This document shows, in pieces, positions 10,057-21,361 of a stretch of DNA of 50,752 nucleotides (the stretch's first letter is position 1; every line of letters begins with the position of its first letter). Below the pieces are notes generated by a model, which saw only the letters and a list, made by a program, of their open reading frames with translations, did no database searches and was not told where the DNA came from. This DNA comes from Collybiopsis luxurians FD-317 M1 (lineage: Eukaryota > Basidiomycota > Agaricomycetes > Agaricales > Omphalotaceae). Where the stretch lies: positions 941,213-991,964 of the forward strand of contig KN834761.1 of assembly GCA_000827265.1 (NCBI GenBank), in the 5' to 3' direction. Both the position numbers and the translations under genes were made by a program.

Positions 10057-13000
10057 TTAGTAGGCAGAATCAGTTGGGGTCAAACACTGAGGTGCATTCC
10101 CATATTCACCACCCTGGGCATTCACATCTGCACCATTTTCAACCAGAAACTTGACAACAGCCTCATCACCTCCCTGCACAGCTGCCTGGGGTGCATTCCC
10201 ATATTCACCACCCTGGGCATTCACATCTGCACCACTTTCAACCAGCAACTTGAAAACATCTCCTTTGCCTGTCAGGATAGCTACCTGGAGTACATTCCCA
10301 TATTCACCACCCTGGGCATTCACATCTGCACCATTTTCAGCCAGCAACTTGATGACAGCTTCATTGCCTATCCATTTCTGTGCAGCTGCCTGGAGTGCAT
10401 TCCCATACTCACCACCCTGGGCATTCACATCTGCACCATTTTTGAGGAGTAACTTGATAACAGCTTCATTGCCTCCCTGTGCAGCTNNNNNNNNNNNNNN
10501 NNNNNNNNNNNNNNNNNNNNNNNNNNNNNNNNNNNNNNNNNNNNNNNNNNNNNNNNNNNNNNNNNNNNNNNNNNNNNNNNNNNNNNNNNNNNNNNNNNNN
10601 NNNNNNNNNNNNNNNNNNNNNNNNNNNNNNNNNNNNNNNNNNNNNNNNNNNNNNNNNNNNNNNNNNNNNNNNNNNNNNNNNNNNNNNNNNNNNNNNNNNN
10701 NNNNNNNNNNNNNNNNNNNNNNNNNNNNNNNNNNNNNNNNNNNNNNNNNNNNNNNNNNNNNNNNNNNNNNNNNNNNNNNNNNNNNNNNNNNNNNNNNNNN
10801 NNNNNNNNNNNNNNNNNNNNNNNNNNNNNNNNNNNNNNNNNNNNNNNNNNNNNNNNNNNNNNNNNNNNNNNNNNNNNNNNNNNNNNNNNNNNNNNNNNNN
10901 NNNNNNNNNNNNNNNNNNNNNNNNNNNNNNNNNNNNNNNNNNNNNNNNNNNNNNNNNNNNNNNNNNNNNNNNNNNNNNNNNNNNNNNNNNNNNNNNNNNN
11001 NNNNNNNNNNNNNNNNNNNNNNNNNNNNNNNNNNNNNNNNNNNNNNNNNNNNNNNNNNNNNNNNNNNNNNNNNNNNNNNNNNNNNNNNNNNNNNNNNNNN
11101 NNNNNNNNNNNNNNNNNNNNNNNNNNNNNNNNNNNNNNNNNNNNNNNNNNNNNNNNNNNNNNNNNNNNNNNNNNNNNNNNNNNNNNNNNNNNNNNNNNNN
11201 NNNNNNNNNNNNNNNNNNNNNNNNNNNNNNNNNNNNNNNNNNNNNNNNNNNNNNNNNNNNNNNNNNNNNNNNNNNNNNNNNNNNNNNNNNNNNNNNNNNN
11301 NNNNNNNNNNNNNNNNNNNNNNNNNNNNNNNNNNNNNNNNNNNNNNNNNNNNNNNNNNNNNNNNNNNNNNNNNNNNNNNNNNNNNNNNNNNNNNNNNNNN
11401 NNNNNNNNNNNNNNNNNNNNNNNNNATCTGCACCATTTTTAACCAGGAACTTGACAACAGCTTTATTGCCTTTCCATGCAGCTGCCTGGAGTACATTCCC
11501 ATATCTACCACCCTGGGCATTCACATCTGCACCATTTTCAACCAGCAACTTGACAACAGCTTCATTGCCTTTCCATGCAGCTGCCTGGAGTGCATTCCCA
11601 TATTCACCACCCTGGACATTCACATCTGCACCATTTTCAACCAGCAACTTGACAACAGCTTCATTGCCTTGTTGTGCAGCTGCCTGGAGTGCATTCCCAT
11701 ATTTACCACCCCAGGCATTCACATCTGTACCATTTTCAACCAGCAACTTGACAACAGCTTCATTGCCTTTCTGCACAGCTGCCTGGAGTGCATTCCCATA
11801 GAAACCACCTTGGGCATTCACATCCGCACCATTTTCAACCAGCAACTTGACAACTTCATTACCTTCCCATGCAGCTGCCTGGAGTGCATCCCCATATCTA
11901 CCACCCTGGGCATTCACATCTGCACCATTTTCAACCAGCAACTTGACAACAGCTTCATTGCCTTTCTGCACAGTTGCCTGGAGTGCATTCCCATATTCAC
12001 CACCCTGGGCATTCACATCTGCACCATTTTCAAGCAGCAACTTGACAACAGCTTCATTGCCTTCGCATGCAACTGCCTGGAGTATATTCCCATAGAAACC
12101 ACCCTGGGCATTCACATCTGCACCATTTTCAATCAGCAACTTGAAAACAGCTTCATTGCTTCTGTGTGCAGCTGCCTGGAGTGCATTCCCATATTCATCA
12201 CCTCAGGCATTCACATTTGCACCATTTTTAACCAGCAATTTGACAACAGCTTCATTGCCTTCCAGTACAGCTGCCTGGAGTGCATTCCCATATTTACCAC
12301 CCTGGGCATTCACATCTGCACCATTTTCAACCAGCAACTTGACAACAGCTTCATTGCCTTCAAATGCAGCTGCCTGGGGTGCATTCCCATATAAACCACC
12401 ATGGGCATTCACATCTCTTTTCTCCATTAATATATTTTCTACTGTCTTTTTTAATCCATTTTTTGCTGCATAGTATAGGGCTGTGCCCATTCCCCATCTA
12501 TTTCTCCAAGGTTGGTACTTCTCATACTGCTCTCGCCACAATAAAAAGCCATTGCTAGAGTCCATCAGTATCTTTTCTATTAGGCTTTCAATTGGAGTAG
12601 CTTGCTGCTTTTCTTCAATGCACCTTGCATGCACTAGCCAGTATTGGCATGCATAGTCCCACAAAGGGAGTACCTCAAACCCATTTTTCTTCTCTTTTCT
12701 ATCTGCCACATGCATTATGTAAATAATACATGCTTGAGCTATCATATCATTAGCAAGCTGTTTATTAATATCAAACATATTTTTGACTTGAGCCGACATG
12801 TTATATTCAATTAGGAATTCCTTGACCGATGCATGTGCAAACTGAGCCACATTGTCACTCCCTATGATAACAAGGCTTGAGTCCACGATAGCATCTAGCC
12901 TTAGCTTCATCCCTTTGTTATTTTTTACAGTTTGCTTATGGACATTTATTGCAACAACCTCTCTTACTTGGAACATATTCAAAGGCTTATATGCATAGAG

Positions 13001-14204
13001 CAACCAGAGCAGCAAATGATGAGCATCTTTTGCCTGCTTTCCCCTCTCTACTTTTTGCATAGCCTTTGAGTATATATCTTCCAAGTCCTTAGGCAAATTC
13101 ATCAAAACTTCTTCCACTGCTTCTTTATCAACACACTCTTTCACTTCCTTTAACTGACACTCAACCCACCGAAATCTGTATATTCCTTCAGTATCAGCTG
13201 CCTTACCTTTTTGGTGGAATACAAATACTCACTGCCCATCAGCACCATTCTTTAAAGTCTCCTGTACCTGTTTCCAGTATGTTTCTTTTGAATCAAAGTT
13301 ATACTCAGCACTGAGTATCTTGGACTGAATATATTTCTCAATATCCACTTTAGTGTGTGAAGGCTCATTGCCCAGTATAATTTTTAGTGCACTTTGCTTA
13401 ACTCCAGCATCAACAGAATTCCTACTAGTCACAACAATCCACAATTTCTGTGAGAATTGGCATAACCAGCCCATGACTTTTGAGGCCTCCTCTGCACATT
13501 CATCCATTGCATCTACAAGAAGATATCCTCCATTTCTCTGTACAATAATGACATTCAGAATTTCCTCCAATTCTTTAACTGCTGGTTTTTCATGTCCTTT
13601 GAACTTTTTATACAGATTGTACAAGTCTGGATTGATGCCTTTATTTTCAAGTCCCATTTGTGAGACAAGAGATAGAAGAAATCCACGATAAGTAGACTTG
13701 TTCCCTGTGTTATCTCGAATGTCAAAGTAATGATACCAAAAAGCATTAGTATCCATATCTGAGAGATCTTTCCAAACTGTAGCACTTTTCAACAGGTAAG
13801 TTTTTTCTCACTTTCTTTCATGGCCTTTATTACTTACCTTAAAACTGTCTTTCCTGATCCAGCTACAGATTTTCACAATGAAAATCAGTCTCAAGAAAAC
13901 ACTGAGAAAAGCTGGTTTTACCTTTGCCTTGGATCCAAAGGATACCAGGTTGACCTTTCCACTTCTTGTATTCAGTATGGCTCAGGATCCATTGTCCAGT
14001 TCCTTCAGCCTTTTTGTCAGCAGCATCTGCACGATTAGCTGAACAGTCTGGTGCTTGAAGCCATTTACGGATCTTCCTGACTTCATCATCCGCTGTTGAA
14101 CATCAATGTTGTAGACTATTCAACATTATGCATTTAAATGAGAACCTACTAATGACTGTAAATTGGCTATCTTTAATAGTGAAATGGTGTGCATTAGAAA
14201 ACAT
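10057..14204 (-). CDS. NACHT-ankyrin NLR, copy 2 (in-frame TGA in ankyrin array, N-gap)
   Basis: Paralog of the NLR at the window start. Exons on the minus strand: 14204-14150, 14092-13922, 13862-13838, 13784-13233 and 13175 onward, with introns of 57, 59, 53 and 57 bp; all junctions keep frame. Start MFSNAHHF. The spliced P-loop is again GKAGSGKT, followed by TVLSATVWKDLSD; Walker B is YLLVDAMDEC and FRWVECQL leads into the winged-helix part with FAHASVKEFL. Unlike copy 1, the frame crosses into the ankyrin array intact. A TGA at 12203-12201 replaces the usual Gln codon of NAQGG, giving 591 codons with about three ankyrin repeats. The same frame stays open beyond it to the 939-N gap. After the gap the array ends at a TAA at 10057-10059 in another frame, which may only reflect the arbitrary gap length. 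Either a truncated receptor or a decaying gene. Confidence 0.85.
10081..12420 (-). repeat. 99-bp ankyrin repeat array (NLR copy 2), interrupted by N-gap
   Basis: About ten units lie between 11,426 and 12,420 and about four between 10,081 and 10,486, with the middle hidden by Ns. One unit near 11850 is 96 bp, lacking one codon (GNEVVKLL instead of GNEAVVKLL). Most units read KLLVE where the copy 1 array reads KLLLE, so each array has its own version. The residue after QGG (F, E, R, K) and the pair before GNEA (CE, QK, WE, QQ, WK) vary from unit to unit. Confidence 0.88.
10487..11425. other. Assembly gap (939 Ns) inside ankyrin array
   Basis: Run of Ns flanked on both sides by 99-bp ankyrin units. 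Near-identical tandem repeats commonly break short-read assembly, so the true number of units and the frame across the gap are unknown. Open frames spanning the Ns are not meaningful. Confidence 0.98.
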
Positions 14205-16679
14205 ATTTCCTATCACTTGCATATTAGTATCCCATTCATAACATGACTGTTGGAGCTTTCAATACCTGAAATTTATCTCAGAATAAGTATCCTCTTATGC
14301 CCAAAGGTGATGAAGGATGGGGAAAAAAAGAATGATCAAGCTTTCAACACATTCTTATACGCTTTCAAATAAGGTTTAATTGCTCGTCTTCTATTGCCTA
14401 CTGTCCATATTCAGTAATAGAAACAGCGGCTTTGATGCGGGCCAGAATGAGGGCACTGATATACTTGATTTGGTCATTTTTTGCATGATCCGGATTCGCT
14501 GTTCAGATATTGATGATATATGAACTTCCAGAATAGAATAGCATATGACAGCGCGTTACGAAAGAAGTGCGAACTTGCAATGTGTTGGAAACGCGTGCAC
14601 TTTCTCAAAGAATGTCTGGGGATTTCCAAGAACAACTCCGAAATCAATGTATTCATCCAAGATCTTGTCATACTCGATCTGCTTCAATGTCAAGTCATCT
14701 GATGGCTAATGCGCCGTAAGCCGGATGAACATGCATAATGATCAGCTGGACTGGAAGGCGATTTCCATAGCTCTTCATGGGTAATGAATCCTCGGGGCAT
14801 GCAGATGAAAGGGGTTTTGTGCGGTTTGTCCATTCTCCTAGATTGCCGTTATGTCCACAAGCCTGGAACATGGTCGATGAGAGACATAGTGCGCTACATG
14901 AAGCCAGAGAGGATCACTGCACTGATATTGAAAAGATCTTTTTTTTTACGAATACAACTGAGTCTCTCATTTACGAAATTCCAACTACCCTATGTTCAAA
15001 CAGAATCAGTACAAGCACCATTGCCACCAAAGGAGAAGAGTAATGACTGTGACAAAGTCACGAGACCGTTACCGAGGCCAGAGCTCATCGACATTCAACA
15101 TATTGCTTTCTTCACTCATGGCCATAAGCTATAGTCCTGCTCTTTTGCAAATTTCTCCTGGAATTTGTCCCTTTGCCCCTTTTGCTCTATTGCTGGCAAA
15201 TCTCTTGCACAACCCTTTCTCTTTTTCTTTCCGTCCTCGCTTTATTCGTTCAGCTGTCGCTTGCAACATTTATACTCAGGATGGTGGGATGATGATGAAG
15301 AGCCTAGGCTAAAGAATCGCGCATGCTTGTAAGCCCTGATTTTGTTATCTGCGACTGTCCTGTTGACAAGTTTGTACAGAATCCTAATGCAGAACAGCTA
15401 GTGCTGTTTTGATTTAAATCCCACTGCATACCTGCCCTTGAATCTCAATGAGACATTCAAGGACCTTACAAAGGATGTGTGGATTGTTTTTGGCACCTCT
15501 CATCCAATGTCGCTCTTGAATTTATCTCCCGGAAGACCTATGAACATGCCGAACATGCTTCTCTTGAATGGTGTTCCTGCCAGACCTTGTCATGTGCATG
15601 TTCAAGTACATCCTGCACAATGATTGTTTTAAAATGGTGTGGATGATTGAGAATAGAGTATGTGTCTAGCCCTGATATACTCTGTGTCATCTACTGACAG
15701 CGAAAGAGCAGCTCAGTACTCAGTAGCTATGGCTATGTTCTTCTCTTCCAGGGGATCAGCCTTGAATGCAAGATAGAAAGCTATCTCACATCCCTCATAT
15801 CCATCCTATCAGTCTCACAAACTCACTGGCATTGTTCATTGCTCAAAAAATGGACATCACTGACTCAGAGCATCACAGTACTCACCCTAGTACCCACATT
15901 TCTGAACAAGGATGGAGCCATGGGTCAGGTCCTCGCGGCTAGGATATTCAACAGGAGAACTTGATGGGTTTTTGGTATATTTCTTCCCGAGTGAGCACTG
16001 TGTGTGTTTCTCGTCTGCCCGGGATACAACTTTTTCTCTGATCCAACTTTTCGTAGTGTCCAGCTAGTTCGACAATTCTGCTTCACCTTGTTATGTTCAT
16101 TCTGTCCTAGTCCCTGCTCTCCATGGTAACCATGGGCTAGCCTCAACGCCGATGGACAACCAGGCAGTTCAACTGAAATCACACAATTGTTGGAAGGATT
16201 GGGTTATGCCCAGTCAGAGTCCATTTTCTGTATGCTCTTGACCAAGCTTTTCTAGTCTTTCTTGCGAGATGACTGACATGGTTGTATCTCAGCCGTCAAA
16301 GGTCCGGCATGTTTACTCTACAGTTTGGCGGACAGCATCGTATGGAGTGCTTGCTACGATGTACATATATATCTATCTAGAGAAGATATCCATTACCACC
16401 ATAGCGCTATAGTAATATGCAAGCTTCATATGACAATAGCAAACTCGAAGATGTGAGCGAGAGAGTACCCATTGAATTCAGGAGAATCGTCCTTTCCTCG
16501 AGCATGGTAGACTATACCCAAAGCTTCATATCCGAGAAATTTCTTCCTCTCGTGCCAGATTGTCCGTGGTCCTCTTGACACAATGGAAGTGTCAATGCTT
16601 CGATGAACAATAGTTGACAACAAAAGGTATACCAGATGAGCTTTTCCAGGCTGAAAAATTGGGGGCGGGGACTGAACTT
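14205..16679. other. Spacer upstream of NLR copy 2, no recognised gene
   Basis: Counterpart of 2925-5379. The same coding-like patches are present: minus strand near 14480-14690 with NPQTFFEKVHAFPTHCKF, and plus strand near 15740-15960 ending LNKDGAMGQVLAARIF. The amino acids of these patches are fairly well kept between copies, hinting at former coding function, but I do not recognise the family. Confidence 0.4.
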
Positions 16680-18600
16680 CATTGGAGGATACAGAGGTTA
16701 TCGTACAGGATTTCCAATATACAATTGGGAAGGGGAAGCCTCGACTCAATATTGAGAAATTTTGCCTATTCGTAGCCAAAAGATAGACCATCGTGAACAT
16801 ATACAGTGCCGATGAGCCAATCGACAACATCCACGAGTACTAGGGCATAACAGTCAATAAGCACAAAGCATCATAAACAAGGGCAACTTGCCTTTAACTG
16901 AACACTCCTGTGAGTTCGTTCTTTTTCTTCTTTTCTTCCCATCCTCTACTATCATCCCCACCACCATTTCATTTGACCTCTAGTCATCTGGGGGTGGGTC
17001 TGGTAAGGTCATGGTGCTATCCTCTTGCAGATTTTGCATAGTATCCGGATTCACCTGTGACACAGCTAAGCTTAGACAACTCCTCCATCAGCACAGAAGG
17101 AGTCGTCGCAATATACAACGGCTCCCATTTGTTTTGCAAGCGATCGAACTAAAAAGCACATTATCAGGTTTCACCGTCAACACCAAAATCACCACCCTTA
17201 CATACCTCGAATAACGACGTATACAACCTGCTTGTCACACTCTCCTTTGCTAACCTCATATGGCACTTCCTCTTTGTCAATTTACCCTCCAGCCAAATGG
17301 ATACTCCCAACAGCCGCGCAGCCATGACCACTTTCAACACCACATCACTCAATGTTTCCAGCGGTTGATAATTCATGGGCTCCTCGAAGACCAGAGCAGA
17401 TAAGGTGAGCATGAGGAGAGGGTTGTGGAACATGGAGAGGGCGGATTGGTCAGTGAAGGGAAGGGAGCGGAGGGAGTTAGCAGCTCAGTGAGAGTGATTG
17501 CGCAGAGGATGGAGGGGATTGTAGAGGGTTTCGGTGTGAGATATGAGGGGACACTTGAGTATTGGGGTGAGATGAAGAAGAGAGACAGGGGTAGAGGTGT
17601 GGGTCCAGCTGGAGGGGGTAAGAGAAAACTGGTCAGAGGGTGGAAAGGGTGGACTTGGAGATGGAGATATCGAGTTTGCAAATCATTATAGAGAGGATAC
17701 TGTTCCAGGACTTTGGCTTCCTGTGGATCCCATCTCCATTGCACTAAATCATACACCTCATCCCACTTCATTGTTGACCCACTAATACTCCCAAACAGCC
17801 TTGTCGTGTACTCTGGCGCCTCCCTCTCCAATGCATACATCTGGCCTACAGGCTCTATCCTCACGTCAAGTGTGCCCAGGGAAGGACGATGCAGGTTCAG
17901 CTCATCTGTTCAGTTGTGATTGTCTTTGACAGTCTCTGGTCCAGACGCACATACTTGGAGGTGCCAGGTGCCCTGTGGGAGAGCTGGTTGCAGAGGGATT
18001 GGATGTAGGGGCTGTTTTCAATGTCGAACCTGTTGGATGTGTGTTCGAGAGGCAAGGTTGGTGGAGAAGGGGGGAGGTGCAGTGCTGGGTGAGCTGTGGA
18101 CAAGTGGACATATTCAGAAAGTTCATAGTGGGTTTGCTGGAAGAAACAATGACTGAAACTGGATTCGTCTCTCTGATAGAAGTAAGAACCCAACACCAAT
18201 GGAATAGAGAATGAAATTCTTACCAGAGAGCTTTATCAATATTTCCACTGAAAATAGGACTCACAGTAAGCCTCATAATCTTTGGCCTCTGGACACCAGT
18301 AAGGGTAAAATCCCTCATAAGCAACTTGTGATAAAACTCTTGCATGATTTGGTTATATGGATCATTATTGACAACATGGTGAGCCTCATCAAAAATGATG
18401 AAACAAATATCGACGCCCATCAAGATATAGCCATAGCGCAGTTGGCACATGGCATCGAGAAAGGCCTGCAGAGTAGAAACCATGACTCAATGAAGCATCC
18501 TTCCATTGTTCCAGGGCTAGAGCTTGTGAGAGGAGGCTGGCAGAGACAGGGAGGGCATCTTTGATGAGGTTACATGGCGACGTGGGAAGCCAGAAACCAT
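16680..18600 (-). pseudogene. Dicer-like remnant, copy 2
   Basis: Better preserved than copy 1 in places. The helicase part at 18483-18220 reads MVSTLQAFLDAM, a DEAH-box (FDEAHHVV, motif II), PYNQIMQEFYHKLL and LTVSPIFSGNIDKAL, which matches the LTASP motif III region of Dicer. The linker at about 18110-17900 reads IENSPYIQSLCNQL then RLDQRLSKTI. At about 16850-16690 the RNase III segment reads VDVVDWLIGTVYVHDGL and continues through LNIESRLPLPN, with one TAG inside. Stops and frame changes between the pieces and the absence of motif I argue against a working enzyme. Order and strand agree with a single decayed Dicer gene. The 17373-17864 stretch between linker and RNase III is unidentified. 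Confidence 0.65.
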
Positions 18601-19040
18601 GAGAGCTGCAGACGAAGGTGAGAAACAAAAAAAAGAAAAAAATTACTTGGAAAAATGCACTTTTTCAAGTTCCTGTCCACTTCAAATATAAAACAGTGCA
18701 ATGATGATATTCCTCCGCAAACTCTCATTGAGCATTTCCTACTGGTGCCCTCTCATCTTGATAGAAACTGTATTCTCTGAAGTCACATTGTCATTCTCAT
18801 CCATTGATGGTACTGGCGAAAGATGTTGGTGAAAGAGCTTGAGGCAAAGAGGGAAAGGGCCATCTATGAAGCCGCAGATTGAAAAGTACATTGATCCATT
18901 TAATACTGAGCTTGAGCCTTCAATTTTTAACCTTTGTCTGATGCAACGTCGGCAGAAAAGAAAAATATCATTACGTTAAATGCCCAAGATGCATCCAGCT
19001 GACCACCTTGGCGCTTAACATTTCAATTCTAAATTGGACT
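18601..19040. other. Block B-specific segment (about 370 bp) at the duplication edge
   Basis: Between about 18615 and 18985 there is sequence with no counterpart in block A, where A-rich stretches join directly to the shared segment around 7235-7285. It is either an insertion in block B or a deletion in block A. The left edge is A-rich in both copies. No open frame of note and no terminal repeats were seen. Confidence 0.5.
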
Positions 19041-21180
19041 GTGACGCTACCCAGCAGAAGGTCCAAGTGTTTGATGTAATGCCACACTGTGACTCATCCT
19101 ATCCAGCATTTGGACAGCACTTTTCATTTTCTTTTGTTGATGAACTGCCATGGTCTGTGACTTGAACAACGAGCAAATGGTGTGCAGAATAAAGAGATCA
19201 CCGCTGATTGAATACTCGCTTAGAGTCTTATATGTCATCAGGAGGCATGGGAAAAATTAACCTCAGCAACACACCAGTCGCTTTGTCAAGCTCTACAGCT
19301 TTTTTGCCGTCAATGCCCTTGCCCAATTTCAGTGTGGATGTTGAGGTGGATTTTTCAGAAGGATTCTCTAAGCCCCCAAAGCTAAGCGATACTTAGGTGC
19401 AATGTCTGAAGAGGCATTGCAAAAGACAGGAAAAGGAAAGGAAAGGGAAGTAATAAAGTCAAACAAAAGGTATGTGTTATACGATTCAGGAACTGACTCT
19501 ACATCATCTCCTGTCTGTATTCTGGAAAGGCACATTGAGATCTAGTTCCTCATTGAGAGCTACGCGATGTTTCATTTCAGGCACACTTGAGGCTCTCGGC
19601 CGAGGGGCACATTTTTCCTTTCCATCTATCGCTTAAATGGCTTGATCCCAGAGAATCTGTTCAACAGCCTGATCAGGTCTCTAAATCCATCTTTTTCAGA
19701 ATTTCAATCTACACTAGAGGGGTCCACTCTACATTTGGAATCGGAATAAGCATACAATGTCGCTGCGGTACACAGTACAGTTTCATTAAAAAACTCGTAA
19801 ATGTCATCTTATCTGTACTTTTTTCTCCAAGTAGGCTTGCAGTGATTGCAAAAACTCAGTTTGGAATTCCACAACAGTCTCTCCACACACCTATATGTTG
19901 ACAGGGCCATGTCAATCTGAGTCTGGACCTATTGCGGGGGCATGATAGGACTTGTATTTATGTAGCCCAGGTTTACTGGATTCCCCAGAGCTCAGGTTCA
20001 TTTCCTTTACAGCTATCCAGTTTCAGCTCGATTTCTGTCATTCATAGGTTATAGCCTGTCCTTGATAACAATGATCTTCCTGTGCATCTTCACTCTTATT
20101 TGCATCCTGGCAACATGGAGCGTTGCTTTCAGCAGTGCAGCAAGTCTCGCAATGTGTACCATCGACACTTCTTCTAATGGAAAACATATGGCGAATGGCC
20201 TTGCTCCTCTTTGGCCCGCTACCTTGCCTCGGAATCCCAAGGTGAGATGATCTGTCAGTATGTTGTCCTACTTCAGGTGCTTGCGTTGTAGCATCACCTA
20301 ACAGAACTTACCGTACAGTCAAAAAAAGTGTTGACCGTCGTGACCCCAGTGCTCCCACCCCATCGCACATTCCTATGTAAGTCGAACATCTCTTCCTGTT
20401 TGAGATAAAATGCTAATTTCTACTTCAGTTGGATCCCTACTCCAGAGCTCCTTGCACCCCTGTTTCAGCAAATGGATATAACTACAAGATGTTTTACAGC
20501 GGTTCTGGATACACATACGTATACCATTCACTTCTCCTCTCCTATGAAAGAAGGCTCAACTCTCCTCTTGCAAATACTTAGCCTGAACTACAACAACCCT
20601 GGTAACTGGGCTGGTCATCTGCCGATGGTGCTCACATTGGACTGTTCAATTGAAACCTGCATTGCAATTGAAACCTGCGCCAACACAGCTTGAGCTCAAA
20701 TAAACGTATATTACACATTCGATCTTCATTATGATGAATCCATTGATATGTGGTACTGTGTTCAGTTCTACAACTATATGCGTTATTGTTCTGAATCTCA
20801 TTTGGTTCCTCACTGACCCATCTGATTTTTTTGTTTTTTAAACAAAAACCCAAAACAAAAAAACAGAGTTCTGATGCTGGCTTGTTCAACGTTGTGGATA
20901 CTAATGTGATAGCAGGTTACGGTTTCATACAGTACTTCTGATTTCTTGGTTAGTACGGGTATACTGGAGTTGTTGGACTGGAGGCAATTGTTTTTTTTTT
21001 TTCTACTGTTCTGTCTTTTGGGATTAAGGATTAATGCTCAAGACTTTCGTATGGCTAGTTTCCCATCATTAGAGTGTTTTTGGAGATTGATATCTACTAT
21101 TCACATTTTACTGATCGATGGTAGAGACTCAGCTGTATATACCCTTCAATTCATAAGTGAGCAATCTCTTCAACCAACAG
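19041..21180. other. No gene recognised; weak plus-strand coding-like patches
   Basis: About 2.1 kb past the duplicated block. Plus-strand frames at 20062-20250 (an N-terminal hydrophobic stretch, FLCIFTLICILATW, followed by a Ser/Ala-rich part) and 20472-20693 are coding-like, but I cannot join them with good splice sites or name a family. A poly-T run lies near 20990. Confidence 0.35.
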
Positions 21181-21361
21181 TGATGATGGGTTTGACATTG
21201 CTGCTCCTCGTCCCTTTCGACGCTCTTCTACTTGCTCACTGAGCTCCGCAGCACTTGAGGACAATTTTAGTATTCCAGACACAGATTTTTCCAATGGTTC
21301 CAGTTTGCATCTTGATTTATTTGAGCCTGAAGGAACCAGCGACGATGACGAACAACAACAG
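21181..21361 (+). CDS. Orphan exon, acidic Ser/Asp-rich, unknown
   Basis: A plus-strand exon-like segment bounded by AACAG on the left and GGTACGT on the right. It reads about 60 codons without a stop: DDGFDIAAPRPFRRSS, then DTDFSNGSSLHLDLFEPEG and a DDDEQQQ end. Composition is acidic and Ser-rich, with balanced codon use. I found no convincing exon before or after it, since the following 1.2 kb is AT-rich with frequent stops. It could be the surviving exon of a decayed gene. Confidence 0.35.

Larger units (their letters stand above)
10057..19040. repeat. Segmental duplication, block B
   Basis: Second copy of the 1-7,290 block: NLR copy 2, spacer and Dicer remnant in the same order and strand. 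Compared with block A it holds extra sequence at about 18615-18985 and about 16690-16790. Many substitutions between copies are CG in one and TG or CA in the other. For example, the stretch at 4875-4900 against 16145-16170 has three such differences within about 30 bp, and 5045-5075 against 16320-16350 has two. Confidence 0.88.

Noticed and set aside
10151..12394. Long plus-strand open frames across the ankyrin arrays and Ns (also 311-760, 11847-12095, 12141-12473)
   Set aside because: They are antisense shadows of the 99-bp ankyrin units; the minus strand gives proper ankyrin repeats, and frames through Ns are meaningless.
20472..20693. Multicopper oxidase fragment, because of a YNNPGNWAGHLP stretch
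   Set aside because: The laccase-type HCH signature is absent and the neighbouring sequence does not match; resemblance is too weak.
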